64,000 nucleotides of DNA, from the NCBI RefSeq assembly GCF_028288205.1, contig NZ_JAQBOD010000035.1:1-64000 (forward strand), read 5' to 3'. The first letter of the stretch is position 1; every line of letters starts with the position of its first letter. This document shows positions 26,448 to 36,723 of this stretch, piece after piece. Below the pieces are notes generated by a model. It ran no database searches. It saw only the letters and a program-made list of their open reading frames with translations, and had not been told where the DNA came from. This DNA is from Mucilaginibacter sp. (GTDB lineage: Bacteria > Bacteroidota > Bacteroidia > Sphingobacteriales > Sphingobacteriaceae). The translations under genes and the position numbers were made by a program.

Positions 26448-29400
26448 ATGAAGCTCCTTAATATAACGATAATATTTTTAATCATAGTCTGTAATGTACA
26501 AGCCCAAAAATGGAACGTTGATAACCCTCCCGGCCAGGCAAAAAAAGTCACCATAAATACCAACGAGGGTACCTGGATGAATTTAGATGTAAGCCCCGAT
26601 GGTAAAAGCATTGTATTTGATCTGTTAGGCGATATCTATACCATACCTGTTACCGGCGGCAAGGCTACTTTATTAACCGGCGGCAAGGCCTGGGATGTAC
26701 AGCCGCGATACAGTCCTGATGGTAAATTAATATCCTACACCAGCGATAAGGAAGGTGGCGATAATATATGGATAATGAATGCCGATGGCAGCAATAAACA
26801 CGCTATCACCAAAGAAAGCTTTAGATTATTAAACAATGCCAGCTGGACACCCGATGGGCAATATGTTGTAGCACGCAAGCATTTTACCGGTACGCGTTCG
26901 CTTGGCGCCGGCGAAATGTGGCTGTATCATAAAAACGGCGGCGAGGGCGTACAACTAACCAAACGCAAAAACGATCAGCAGGATGCAGGCGAGCCAACAG
27001 TATCGCCTGATGGTAAATTTATTTATTGGAGCGAGGATATTACCCCCGGGCCGAAATTCGAATACAGTAAGGACCCAAATTCCGGCATTTATGCCATCAA
27101 GCGCCTAAACCGCGAAACCGGCGATATTGAAACCGTTACCGGTGGCGCAGGCGGCGCGTGTCGTCCGCAAATATCGCCCGATGGTAAGTTGCTTGCCTTT
27201 GTGAAACGGATCAGGCTTAAATCGGTTTTGTATCTGCGTAGAATTGAAACGGGCGAAGAATGGCCGGTGTATGATGACCTGTCGCACGACCAGCAGGAAA
27301 CATGGGCTATATTTGGTGTATATCCAAATTTTGGCTGGACACCAGATAGCAAGGATCTTATATTTTATGCAAAAGGCAAAATTTGGAACCTGGATATAAA
27401 TACACTCAACCCGGTACAAATTCCTTTCGAAGTTTCGTCGCAGCAAAACATTACCGAAGCGCTGCATTTTCCGCAAAAGGTTTTCCAGGATGAGTTTCCT
27501 GTTAAGATGATACGCCAGCTTACTACATCGCCCGATGGTAAATTTGTAGCCTTTAACGCGGCGGGCTACATCTATATTAAGGAGTTGCCAAAAGGCGAAC
27601 CAATGCGCATAGATACCACCAAAGATTTTGAATACAGCCCCCAATTTAGCCCGGATGGAAAATCGTTGGTTTATGTTGATTGGAGCGACGCTTTAAAAGG
27701 TTCAATAAATAAAATAGATTTGACCACCCATCAGATAACAAGAATTACTACCGAAAAAGGATTTTACTATACCCCAAAATTCAGTAACCATGGCGATAAA
27801 ATAATTTATCGTAAAGGCGAAGGCAATGAGAGCCTGGGATTTGCTTTTGGCACTAATCCCGGTATATATATTATCCCATCAGCAGGTGGCACCGCGCAAA
27901 TGGTTATTAACAATGGCATAAACCCGCGTTTTTCTACAGATGACATTAAAATTTATTACCAAAGCAGCGAGGGCGGTAAGAAAGCCTTTAAGGTAATGGA
28001 TGTTAGCGGTGCTAACCCAAAAACATTATATACCTCTTCCTACACCACTCAATTTGAACCAAGTCCTGATGGTAAATGGCTGGCTTTTACCGAGCTGTTT
28101 AACTGCTACATAACTCCAATGGTGAATACCGGTAACGCTCAGGACTTATCAGCAACTAACAAATCTTTGCCTTTAAGCAAGCTTACCCGTGATGCAGGCA
28201 CCTACCTGCACTGGAGCAAGGATAGTAAAAAACTAATGTGGACGTTAGGGCCAAAGTATTTTTCACGGGATATTCGTAATGCGTTCTCGTTTGCAAAGGG
28301 TGATACTGATAAAACACCTGTTATAGATACCGTTGGTATTGATATGGGCCTGAAACTAAAAACCGATGTACCCGATGGCAAGATAGCCTTCACCAACGTG
28401 CGTATTATTACCATGAAGGGTAATGAGGTTATCGAAAAAGGCACCATTATCATCGACCATAACAAGATAGATGCTATTGGTAAATCTGTCGATATACAGA
28501 TACCGGCAGATGCCAGGGTCTATGACGTTACCGGCAAAACAATTATGCCGGGTATAATAGATGTGCACGCGCATTTACACCCCAGCCCGGATGGTATTTC
28601 GCCGCAACAGGATTGGAGCTATTTTGCCAACCTATCCTACGGTGTAACCACCTCGCATGATCCGTCGAGCAATACCGAAATGGTATTCAGTCAATCGGAA
28701 ATGTTAAAGGCCGGGCGTATGGTCGGCCCGCGGGTGTACTCAACCGGTTCTATATTATATGGTGCCGATGGCGATTTTAAGGTGGTAATTAATAGCCTGG
28801 ATGACGCGCTTTCTAACCTGCGCCGGTTAAAGGCGGTAGGTGCATTCTCTGTGAAAAGTTATGGCCAGCCGCGGCGTGAACAGCGCCAGCAAATTGTTGA
28901 GGCCGCACGCCTATTGCAAATGGAAGTAGTGCCCGAGGGCGGCTCAACCTTTTTTACCAACATGAATATGATCGTGGACGGGCAAACCGGTATTGAACAT
29001 AGCATACCTGTTTGGCCTGTTTATAAAGATGTTAAAAGCTTATGGAACGATAGTAAAACCGGCTATACCCCCACTTTAATTGTTAGCTATGGTACCCAGT
29101 TTGGCGAAAACTACTGGTATGACCGTACCGAAGTTTGGAAGAATGAGCACCTGCTAAACTTCACCCCGCAATATATAGTAGATTCACGTTCGCGGCGCAG
29201 GACTACTTCTGAATATGGAGAATATGGCCATATAGAGATATCCAAATATGTAAAGCAAATTGCCGATGGTGGTACCAAAGTTAACCTGGGCGCCCATGGG
29301 CAATTGCAGGGCCTTGGCGCGCATTGGGAAATGTGGATGCTGGCACAAGGCGGTATGACTCCGCTGCAGGTAATACGCTGTGCAACCATTAATGGTGCAT

Positions 29401-29681
29401 CATATTTAGGCATGGATAAAGAAATAGGTTCGTTAGAGAAAGGCAAGCTGGCAGATCTGATCGTATTGAACCAAAACCCGTTGGACGATATCCGCAACAG
29501 CGATAACATAAAATATGTAATGATAAATGGCAGGCTGTACGATTCGGACAGTATGAACGAGATAGGCAATCACGATAAGCTGCGCATGCGTTTTTGGTGG
29601 CAGCTAAACCGCGGCGACAGCGTGAACCTGCCGGTTGGTAATACCGAGACGTATTTGTTTATGAGTGAACATGGAGATTAG
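26448..29681 (+). CDS. Secreted TolB-propeller / amidohydrolase fusion protein
   Basis: 1077 residues from the ATG at 26448; an in-frame TTG one codon earlier is not needed. Signal peptide 1-20 (ending NVQAQ). Residues about 35-640 hold repeated WD40-like PD40 blades (VSPDGKSIVF, YSPDGKLISY, WTPDGQYVV, ISPDGKLLAF, PSPDGKWLAF), a TolB-type propeller. Residues about 650-1060 are a metal-dependent amidohydrolase: MPGIIDVHAHLHP (first metal His pair), later VNLGAHGQ and a final KGKLADLIVLNQNPL. Periplasmic. It may open cyclic amides or peptides with the propeller as substrate gate; the substrate is unknown. Confidence 0.88.
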   Translation: MKLLNITIIFLIIVCNVQAQKWNVDNPPGQAKKVTINTNEGTWMNLDVSPDGKSIVFDLLGDIYTIPVTGGKATLLTGGKAWDVQPRYSPDGKLISYTSDKEGGDNIWIMNADGSNKHAITKESFRLLNNASWTPDGQYVVARKHFTGTRSLGAGEMWLYHKNGGEGVQLTKRKNDQQDAGEPTVSPDGKFIYWSEDITPGPKFEYSKDPNSGIYAIKRLNRETGDIETVTGGAGGACRPQISPDGKLLAFVKRIRLKSVLYLRRIETGEEWPVYDDLSHDQQETWAIFGVYPNFGWTPDSKDLIFYAKGKIWNLDINTLNPVQIPFEVSSQQNITEALHFPQKVFQDEFPVKMIRQLTTSPDGKFVAFNAAGYIYIKELPKGEPMRIDTTKDFEYSPQFSPDGKSLVYVDWSDALKGSINKIDLTTHQITRITTEKGFYYTPKFSNHGDKIIYRKGEGNESLGFAFGTNPGIYIIPSAGGTAQMVINNGINPRFSTDDIKIYYQSSEGGKKAFKVMDVSGANPKTLYTSSYTTQFEPSPDGKWLAFTELFNCYITPMVNTGNAQDLSATNKSLPLSKLTRDAGTYLHWSKDSKKLMWTLGPKYFSRDIRNAFSFAKGDTDKTPVIDTVGIDMGLKLKTDVPDGKIAFTNVRIITMKGNEVIEKGTIIIDHNKIDAIGKSVDIQIPADARVYDVTGKTIMPGIIDVHAHLHPSPDGISPQQDWSYFANLSYGVTTSHDPSSNTEMVFSQSEMLKAGRMVGPRVYSTGSILYGADGDFKVVINSLDDALSNLRRLKAVGAFSVKSYGQPRREQRQQIVEAARLLQMEVVPEGGSTFFTNMNMIVDGQTGIEHSIPVWPVYKDVKSLWNDSKTGYTPTLIVSYGTQFGENYWYDRTEVWKNEHLLNFTPQYIVDSRSRRRTTSEYGEYGHIEISKYVKQIADGGTKVNLGAHGQLQGLGAHWEMWMLAQGGMTPLQVIRCATINGASYLGMDKEIGSLEKGKLADLIVLNQNPLDDIRNSDNIKYVMINGRLYDSDSMNEIGNHDKLRMRFWWQLNRGDSVNLPVGNTETYLFMSEHGD

Positions 29682-30066
29682 CGCATCTTGTTACACTCGC
29701 GGTGAAACAAAATGTAACAAGTGAAACAAGATTTTGACTTAAACTATTGATTATAAAATATTTACAAAAAAGTGATGTAACAAAATGTAACAACTTATTC
29801 GTCAGTATTTTTAGGCGTAATTTTAATATTGTTCATTGATAATCAAACAATTACAAATTGCTAATTTTAGGAGTGGTGAAACAAGTTATTTGAAACAGAT
29901 GAAATAAAGTCACCGACAATATAGTACCGCCATTATACCAGTTGCTGCTGCCAGTTTAAGCGTCCACGTTTAAATTAAAAATCCTGCCTGCAAGCGTCTA
30001 CGCTTGCAAATGTTAACATTCAAGCGTAGACGCTTGAATGGGCAGATTAATTAATACTAAATAGCA
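29682..30066. other. Non-coding gap of about 385 bp with several repeat types
   Basis: No gene is visible. The left part (29690-29800) repeats TGTAACAA and GTGAAACAA words several times. The right part carries three related palindromes (listed separately). No perfect TAnnTTTG box was found on either strand. Confidence 0.6.
29955..30039. repeat. Three related palindromes around AAGCGTCTACGCTT
   Basis: TTTAAGCGTCCACGTTTAAA (29955-29974), TGCAAGCGTCTACGCTTGCA (29989-30008) and, in the reverse sense, TTCAAGCGTAGACGCTTGAA (30019-30038). The last two are near-perfect hairpins and also complement each other, with CTGCC and GGGCAG just outside, so a larger cruciform is possible. Confidence 0.75.
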
Positions 30067-30096
30067 AACGCCCAAAGCTTTTCAACTTTGGGCGTT
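30067..30096 (-). terminator. Terminator of the lipoprotein gene
   Basis: AACGCCCAAAG (30067-30077) pairs with CTTTGGGCGTT (30086-30096), loop of 8 nt, 24 bp past the stop codon on the minus strand. Confidence 0.7.
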
Positions 30097-30119
30097 GCTA
30101 CACATTTAATCTATCACAA

Positions 30120-30872
30120 TTATTTTCTTTCACTCTTCTCACGGTGTGAGAATCCGCCCCAACCTCCGCATAATAGTATATTGTCTTTAATTTTATTATA
30201 AATAGTAGCGTTAACTGTGCTGCTAATTATAATTGCACCATTTGTACGTACGGCGGCATCTAATTGGGCAGCAGCCATTCCGCTTATCAGTTTAGTTAAA
30301 TTTAGTTTGGCTAAAGTCGCAACGTCTGTTTTACCATCAATGGTTATATTTTCGGCTTCCACCTTTATTAAGGCATCATCGTTATAGTCAAGCTCTATAG
30401 GTACAACTACGCCGCCCTGAGTGGTAAAGTTCCCTTTTAAAGTAAGCGGTATAGCCGCTGTTGTGCTTTTTACCAGGAGAACCCGCAATTCAATTTCGGT
30501 ATAAGTGCCGGTATCAATTGCTGCGCTTATTGAAGCAGGGCTAATTGCAAACAGATCAATGTTTGTTAAATTTTTACTGGTGATCTCAATAGCCGTATTT
30601 TTCTTTTTGGCTTCTAATTTAAAGGAAGCGATGTTAGCCGTGCCTGATGTCCAGGTAATACTGGCTGAAGTAGCGTTTGTGCTAACCGAATTGGTTGTCA
30701 TACCGGGTGTTGTAATTGATGCCGGAAGCAAATTACTTGGGTTTGTGGCGCTAAGCGCAAAAGTGACTTGTGTTGCTGATGTAGTAACCGCGCTATTATC
30801 CTTTTTACAAGCGTTTAAGGATAAAATGAATGTTAATACTGCAATGCTTTTAATACAATTTGATAAGTTCAT
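30120..30872 (-). CDS. Lipoprotein of unknown function, possibly DUF4382-like
   Basis: 250 residues. The lipoprotein signal ends LSLNAC (Cys22) followed by KKDNS. Residues 60-170 are Ser/Thr-rich beta strands; ASFKLEAKKKN and DTGTYTEIELRV recall the DUF4382 pattern in which a 'GxYxxIxL' strand follows a carboxylate-rich loop, but the match is weak. The C-terminus is unusual: LCGGWGGFSHREKSERK, with a second Cys and a basic tail. Monocistronic, with its own terminator. Outer-membrane or periplasmic location follows from the lipobox; nothing else can be said about function. Confidence 0.65.
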   Translation of the reverse strand: MNLSNCIKSIAVLTFILSLNACKKDNSAVTTSATQVTFALSATNPSNLLPASITTPGMTTNSVSTNATSASITWTSGTANIASFKLEAKKKNTAIEITSKNLTNIDLFAISPASISAAIDTGTYTEIELRVLLVKSTTAAIPLTLKGNFTTQGGVVVPIELDYNDDALIKVEAENITIDGKTDVATLAKLNLTKLISGMAAAQLDAAVRTNGAIIISSTVNATIYNKIKDNILLCGGWGGFSHREKSERK

Positions 30873-31072
30873 TTTTAAATGGGTTTTACTGTAATACGTT
30901 TGTTACAAATAATAGTTTCTTTATTTTTAATAGCGTTTAACTCAAAAACCAAATAAGTGCTGATTATCAATTACTTGAGTAATAATTTATTTTTAAACAA
31001 TAATAAATATTTTCCATTTTGAGTGAGCGGAATAAATGCCTGCTTCATTTTTGTCCACAAAATCCCTCTAAC

Positions 31073-31102
31073 AAAAAAGCCCCCGATAAATCGAAGGCTT
31101 TA
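31073..31102 (-). terminator. Rho-independent terminator of gltA
   Basis: AAAGCC (31076-31081) / GGCTTT (31096-31101) with inner CGAT/ATCG, and a run of six T on the minus strand; 18 bp past the gltA stop. Confidence 0.8.
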
Positions 31103-31119
31103 ATATATCTAAAGGTCAA

Positions 31120-32406
31120 CTACCTTTTCGCTATCTCCACATAATCCTTATTAACAGCACCTACATATATTTGGCGCGGGCGGCCTATTGGCTCTTTATT
31201 CTCTTTCATTTCTTTCCATTGTGCTATCCAGCCCGGTAAACGGCCAAGTGCAAACAAAACGGTAAACATATCAGTAGGGAAACCTAACGCGCGGTAGATG
31301 ATACCTGAATAAAAATCAACATTAGGATATAATTTACGCTCAACAAAGTAAGGGTCCTTTAATGCTACTTCTTCCAGTTTCTTAGCAATTTCCAGCACTT
31401 CATCATTAATACCTAATTTCTCTAATATATCATCACAGGCCTTTTTAATGATCTTGGCACGCGGATCGAAATTTTTGTAAACACGATGACCAAAGCCCAT
31501 TAAACGGAAAGGGTCATTTTTATCTTTTGCTTTGTTTATCCATTTATCGGTATCGCCCCCATCTTCTTTAATTTTCTCCAGCATTTCAATTACCGCCTGG
31601 TTGGCGCCACCATGCAGCGGTCCCCATAAGGCAGATATACCTGCAGATACAGAAGCATAAATATTAGACTCGGACGAACCTACTATACGCACCGTAGATG
31701 TTGAGCAGTTTTGCTCATGATCTGCATGCAGTATTAATAAGGTATTCATAGCATTTACTACCACAGGGTCAACCTCAACATCCTCGGTACGCTGACCAAA
31801 GGTCATGTTAAGGAAGTTAGTAACATAATCGTATTTATTTTGAGGATAAATAACGGGATGACCTAATGATTTTTTGTATATCCATGAAACTACAGTAGCC
31901 ATTTTAGCCAGCATTTTAATAATGCTAAGGTTAAGCTCGTCTTTGCTTTGATTAGGTTTTAAAGATTCAGGGTAAAAAGCAGATAATGAACACACCAATG
32001 ACGACAATTGCCCCATTGGATGAGATTTTGACGGAAAACCATCAAAAAACTTCTTCATATCCTCATGCACTAAGGTATGGCGGCTTATTTCATATTGGAA
32101 ATCTTTCAGCTGCTCTGCAGTAGGCAAAGCTCCATATATCAGCAAATAAGCAACCTCTATAAAGGTTGATTGCTCTGCTAATTGTTCAATAGGATAACCA
32201 CGGTATTTAAGTATACCCAGCTCACCATCTAAAAAAGTGATGGCGCTTTGTGTAGCGCCTGTGTTTTTATAACCAACATCAAGGGTTACATAACCGCTTT
32301 GATCTCTCAATTTTGAAATATCAATAGCTTTTTCCCCTTCTGTACCCTCTATTATTGGAAGATCGTATATTTTATCACCTATTTTTAATTGTGCTAAGTC
32401 TGACAT
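31120..32406 (-). CDS. gltA: Citrate synthase
   Basis: 428 residues, the hexameric type II length. N-terminal beta part about 1-50, then the helical body. Catalytic elements: NTLLILHADHEQNCST (His in HADH), LWGPLHGGANQA (central His), GFGHRVYKNFDPRA, and VDFYSGIIYRALG (late Asp). It condenses acetyl-CoA with oxaloacetate as TCA entry. It is alone, with a strong terminator and a -7 box. Its divergent neighbour is a sensor kinase gene. Confidence 0.97.
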   Translation of the reverse strand: MSDLAQLKIGDKIYDLPIIEGTEGEKAIDISKLRDQSGYVTLDVGYKNTGATQSAITFLDGELGILKYRGYPIEQLAEQSTFIEVAYLLIYGALPTAEQLKDFQYEISRHTLVHEDMKKFFDGFPSKSHPMGQLSSLVCSLSAFYPESLKPNQSKDELNLSIIKMLAKMATVVSWIYKKSLGHPVIYPQNKYDYVTNFLNMTFGQRTEDVEVDPVVVNAMNTLLILHADHEQNCSTSTVRIVGSSESNIYASVSAGISALWGPLHGGANQAVIEMLEKIKEDGGDTDKWINKAKDKNDPFRLMGFGHRVYKNFDPRAKIIKKACDDILEKLGINDEVLEIAKKLEEVALKDPYFVERKLYPNVDFYSGIIYRALGFPTDMFTVLFALGRLPGWIAQWKEMKENKEPIGRPRQIYVGAVNKDYVEIAKR

Positions 32407-32428
32407 AGATAGATTTTTGTATTTGCAA

Positions 32429-32436
32429 CAAATATA
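32429..32436 (-). promoter_or_regulatory. -7 promoter box (TATATTTG) of gltA
   Basis: Perfect TAnnTTTG on the minus strand, 22 nt before the gltA start codon. Confidence 0.55.
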
Positions 32437-32571
32437 TGCAAATCTGCGTATAATTTAGCTGTAACTATGGTTGGTCAATTGTAAAAAAGTTGTCTTATAA
32501 AACTTATTTACAATCAAATCTATCCAATTGGTATATTCGTAGTTAAAATCCACTAAAAAATATAATTATTA

Positions 32572-35394
32572 ATGGCAACAAATGGCCCGCCGGTATTGCT
32601 AATTTCTATTTACTATAATATAGGCTTACCGTTAATTGCACTTACGGTTATAGTTTTTTTTATGATTATTACCTATCGGCGCAGCATCAGGAAAGCCGTT
32701 GAGTATTACACTGCCAATTTGCCTAACTCTCCGCACCAGCTTAATGCCCTTATTAACTCTCTTAATGATATTATATTTGAGTTTAATGAAGATAAAGTTT
32801 GCCTGAATGCCTGGTTCAATGAATTTACCGACAGGGTGATTAACCCCAAAGAACTGGTTGGTAAAAAACTGGAAGATATTTTAGGGCATGAACGTGCATT
32901 AAAATTTAATACCGCGCTTGATTATGTTATCAGCACCCGAAAATCGACAGCTGTTGAATATCTTTCTGACCATGGTACAGGCAACTGGCTCATTGCAAAG
33001 CTAACACCGGTATTAGATCGGAGTGGAAATTATATGCATCGTATTTCGGCTTCGGTTACTGATATATCTGAACAGAAAAGATATGCCGATGCTTTAAAAG
33101 AAAACGAGACATTATTACTTGAGGCGCAGGCAATTGCTAAAATAGGCAATTGGTGGTACGATAATAAAACAAAGCACACCTATTGGTCTGCCAGTTTAGT
33201 AGCCATACTGGAAATTAATGGCGTACCCGAGGGTGTTAGCGAGTTTGATTATTATTTAAGCCTTACGCACCCGGATGACAGGGATAATTACCGTGATTTT
33301 TTGATGAACCTCACCGTATCGGGCGAGAAGCAATATGAGCACCGTATAATTACACCAAATGGAAACCTGAAATATATTAAGATTGTAAAAGGGGATATCA
33401 CTTTTGATGAGCACGGAAACATGCTGCGCATATTTGGCATTTTGCAAGATATAACCCAGGCCAGGCTATCAGAAAAAGCGATAAAAAAGGGCCGTACAGA
33501 ATTAATTGAAGCACAAACCATTGCAAAAATAGGTAACTGGAATTGGGATACTTCGTCGCGTAAATTGGCATGGTCTGATGAAATTACCCATATTTTTGAG
33601 GTTGAGCCCCTTTTGTTTGCTCAACCTGGTATAATGCGTTTTCTTTTAAAATTTGTACACACAAACGATAAGTTTATTTTACGGCATTTATTTAAAGGCG
33701 CTACCAATAATGCCAACTACACCTGTGTTTTTCGTATAGTTACCCCTAATGGTACCATTAAATATATAAGCGTAATTGTTAGTACGCTGCTTAAAAACGA
33801 AGATGGCAGCATATGTGAAATTATAGGCACCTTACAGGATGTTACCGACAGGAAACAGGTAGAAATAGACTATAAACGAACCGAAAATAAATATAAGCTG
33901 GTATTAGAAGCTATTAAATTAGCAGCAGTATCATTAGATAACAAGGGCAATATTACTTTTTGTAACCCGCACCTGGCTAATATATTAGGATATACTCCAA
34001 AAGAGATATTGGGCATGAACTGGATGGATCAATTCATTCCGCCTAAATTAAATGAGATGGTTAATAACTGGTTTGTAAGCAACACCATTCCTACACAATA
34101 TATTAATCCGGTAGTATGCCGTAATGGCGAAGAGCGCATTATTAGCTGGCAAAATACAATAAGCTATGATGAGAATGGCTTACTTAAAGAAACTACTGCT
34201 ATTGGCGAGGATATTACCGATCAGCAAAAGGCAACCCGGGAGCTAATATCAGCAAAAGAGATCGCAGAAAGATCATCGCGTTTTAAATCTGATTTCTTAT
34301 CAATAATGAGCCATGAGATAAGAACACCGATGAACGCGGTTATTGGCACCACCAATTTATTGTTAAGCGAGGACCCTAAGCCCGAGCAATTAGATTATTT
34401 GAATATCCTCAAATTCTCTGGCGAGAATTTGCTTGATATTATTAATGACATACTTGATTACAATAAAATTGAGGCTGGTAAATTAGAGCTTAACCACTTA
34501 AAGTTTAATATTCATCACCTTGCTCAAAAAATAAAGCAATCCTTCCAGTCAAAAGCAATAGAAAAGAAATTAACTATTGATTTGCTTATTGATGAGGTTA
34601 TTCCTGAATATATAACCGGCGATCAAACCCGCCTGAGCCAGATTTTAAATAACCTGATAAGCAATGCGGTTAAATTTACTCATAAAGGCATAATATCCAT
34701 CCATTTACAAGCCGAAAAAGCAGATCGTAAGCAGATTACCATTAAGTTTACAGTTGCAGACACCGGCATTGGTATATCACCCGAAAACCTGGGAATTATA
34801 TTTGATCCGTTTACACAAGAGCCAATAATTAATAACAGCAATACCGGCGGTACCGGGTTAGGTCTGGCTATTACCAAACGATTGGTAAATCTTCATAAAA
34901 GTGATATTTCTGTTATAAGCGAGCCTGGTAAAGGCACTTCATTCACTTTTACTATTTCATTTATGCTGCCGCAAAACGAGTTAAATGCACCAACTGATAC
35001 AAACAATTCGCCAATGCTTAACTTATATGGAATGAACGTATTGGTAGTTGACGATAATAAAATGAACCTGCTTATTGCTTCAAGATTCTTAAAAAAATGG
35101 CAGGCAAATGTTGAAGAAGCGATAAATGGACAAATAGCTGTTGACATGGTTAACAATAAAGCTTATGACCTTATTATAATGGACCTGCAAATGCCTGTAA
35201 TGGATGGCTTTGAAGCTACACGGATCATAAAAAGCAGTAATGCCAATATACCAATTATAGCACTTACCGCTGATGCAATGCCCGAAACTTATGCTAAAGC
35301 GTTGGCTGCAGGCATGAGCGATTATTTAACCAAACCATTTGTACCGGCTACATTCTTTGAAAAAGTTTCCCAATATTATAAGCAGGTTATTTGA
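32572..35394 (+). CDS. Hybrid sensor histidine kinase with four PAS domains and a receiver
   Basis: 940 residues. One N-terminal membrane helix (about 9-31), then four PAS-type domains: about 60-165, 180-290, 305-425 and 435-555. PAS 2 and 3 share the motif EAQ(A/T)IAKIGNW and are likely a duplication. HisKA: FLSIMSHEIRTPMNAV with phospho-acceptor His581. HATPase_c: NLISNAVKFT, VADTGIGISPENLG, GGTGLGLAI. The C-terminal receiver has VDDN, Asp871 in IIMDLQMPVMDG, and the late KPF. As a hybrid kinase it should pass phosphate to an Hpt protein; one is encoded at 46761, but linkage is inference. No response regulator is adjacent. Confidence 0.92.
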   Translation: MATNGPPVLLISIYYNIGLPLIALTVIVFFMIITYRRSIRKAVEYYTANLPNSPHQLNALINSLNDIIFEFNEDKVCLNAWFNEFTDRVINPKELVGKKLEDILGHERALKFNTALDYVISTRKSTAVEYLSDHGTGNWLIAKLTPVLDRSGNYMHRISASVTDISEQKRYADALKENETLLLEAQAIAKIGNWWYDNKTKHTYWSASLVAILEINGVPEGVSEFDYYLSLTHPDDRDNYRDFLMNLTVSGEKQYEHRIITPNGNLKYIKIVKGDITFDEHGNMLRIFGILQDITQARLSEKAIKKGRTELIEAQTIAKIGNWNWDTSSRKLAWSDEITHIFEVEPLLFAQPGIMRFLLKFVHTNDKFILRHLFKGATNNANYTCVFRIVTPNGTIKYISVIVSTLLKNEDGSICEIIGTLQDVTDRKQVEIDYKRTENKYKLVLEAIKLAAVSLDNKGNITFCNPHLANILGYTPKEILGMNWMDQFIPPKLNEMVNNWFVSNTIPTQYINPVVCRNGEERIISWQNTISYDENGLLKETTAIGEDITDQQKATRELISAKEIAERSSRFKSDFLSIMSHEIRTPMNAVIGTTNLLLSEDPKPEQLDYLNILKFSGENLLDIINDILDYNKIEAGKLELNHLKFNIHHLAQKIKQSFQSKAIEKKLTIDLLIDEVIPEYITGDQTRLSQILNNLISNAVKFTHKGIISIHLQAEKADRKQITIKFTVADTGIGISPENLGIIFDPFTQEPIINNSNTGGTGLGLAITKRLVNLHKSDISVISEPGKGTSFTFTISFMLPQNELNAPTDTNNSPMLNLYGMNVLVVDDNKMNLLIASRFLKKWQANVEEAINGQIAVDMVNNKAYDLIIMDLQMPVMDGFEATRIIKSSNANIPIIALTADAMPETYAKALAAGMSDYLTKPFVPATFFEKVSQYYKQVI

Positions 35395-35475
35395 GGGTGA
35401 ATCTTTGATTATTAAAGATTAGGCCTGTCAGGTTATAAATTCACACCCCTGCTTAACGTTATGTATCTTCAATTT

Positions 35476-36723
35476 TCAATTAGATCGTATCGCTTCAACA
35501 GGATCAAGTTTTGATGCAAACCAGGCAGGCACAATACCAGATATTATACCAATACCAACAGACGTACCCAGACCTATAATTATGTTTTTCATGTAAAGCA
35601 CAATAGCAATATCTGCCACCCATTTTACTAAAAATGTGCCGCCATATACCATTAATAATCCTATCAGTCCACCCATGAGGCAAAGAATAATAGCCTCTAT
35701 TAAAAATTGCAATAAGATAAAGTAGTTTTTGGCCCCCAACGATTTTTGAATACCTATAATATTGGTACGCTCTTTTACAGAAACAAACATAATATTAGCT
35801 ATACCGAACCCGCCTACCAGTATAGAGAATAAACCAATTATAAAACCGGCAATGTTAATTACTTTAAATACAATATCTAATTGATCAGAAAGCATGGTGC
35901 TTTCATTTAAGGCAAAATTATCCTCCTGGTTTGATCTTAAGCTGCGAATAGAACGCATTAAGCCTTTTACTTCGCCTTTTACTTCTACTATTGGGATGCC
36001 GCCTTTACCCCTTACAACAATCGAAGGGCGATATTTTTCATTTTGAACATCAATTAAATTATGAGCAAAATTTAGCGGCAGTAAAACTTCTTTATCGGCA
36101 GATATACCCAGCATGTCTTTACCTTCTTTGGCAAACACACCTATAATGGTTACAAACCTGCCCATTACTTTTATTTGCTTACCAACAGCAGTGCCTCCCG
36201 GAAATAAATTTTCGGCAATATCATTTCCTATTATAGTAACAGGGGCACCTGTTTTTGATTCCATTTCTGTAAAATACCGGCCATCCTGAAAATCAAAGTT
36301 CCAGGTTTTATTATGGTCTTGGGTAACCGCGTCAATTTGTGCACCATCAACTGTATTACTTCCGTATTTTATAGTACGGTTATCAATACCAATTTCGTAA
36401 GAGATAGCTTCGGCTGTTTGGCTGCGTCTTTGCAATTCATCAAAATCCTTTAATTTTGATACCGGTCGCTGCATAAACTTCCACCAGGGATATTCGCCAT
36501 CTGATACCCATGGCCATTTTTCAACATAAACACTATTACTACCAAGTTTATTTACACTTGTTTGCAGGTTATCACGCAGCGTATCAACCGCCGAAAAAAC
36601 AGCAATTATGGTAAATATACCTATAGTAACCCCCAATAAAGACAACAGTGTACGCAGCCTGTTTTGTCGCAGGGCATCATAAGCAAACAGAAAGCTTTCT
36701 CTGAAAAGTTTTAAAAATATCAT
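35476..36723 (-). CDS. MacB-type ABC transporter permease
   Basis: 415 residues. First membrane helix about 25-47 (LLSLLGVTIGIFTIIAVFSA), a periplasmic MacB-type domain about 50-285 with KLGSNSVYVEKWPW and VTIIGNDIAENLFPGG, then three helices (about 290, 340 and 375) of the FtsX fold, ending GIVPAWFASKLDPVEAIRSN. The typical partner is a LolD/MacB ATPase. No ATPase gene is adjacent; one is at 61187 far away. Role may be export of lipoproteins, peptides or drugs through mechanotransmission (family knowledge). Confidence 0.88.
   Translation of the reverse strand: MIFLKLFRESFLFAYDALRQNRLRTLLSLLGVTIGIFTIIAVFSAVDTLRDNLQTSVNKLGSNSVYVEKWPWVSDGEYPWWKFMQRPVSKLKDFDELQRRSQTAEAISYEIGIDNRTIKYGSNTVDGAQIDAVTQDHNKTWNFDFQDGRYFTEMESKTGAPVTIIGNDIAENLFPGGTAVGKQIKVMGRFVTIIGVFAKEGKDMLGISADKEVLLPLNFAHNLIDVQNEKYRPSIVVRGKGGIPIVEVKGEVKGLMRSIRSLRSNQEDNFALNESTMLSDQLDIVFKVINIAGFIIGLFSILVGGFGIANIMFVSVKERTNIIGIQKSLGAKNYFILLQFLIEAIILCLMGGLIGLLMVYGGTFLVKWVADIAIVLYMKNIIIGLGTSVGIGIISGIVPAWFASKLDPVEAIRSN

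Noticed and set aside
27105-27644. Minus-strand frame of 179 codons inside the amidohydrolase gene
   Set aside because: Frame shadow of a strongly supported gene; composition is not protein-like and no promoter or family features are visible.
29955-30039. CRISPR or integron attC-like array
   Set aside because: Only three palindromes, no spacers of equal length, and no integrase or cas gene nearby.
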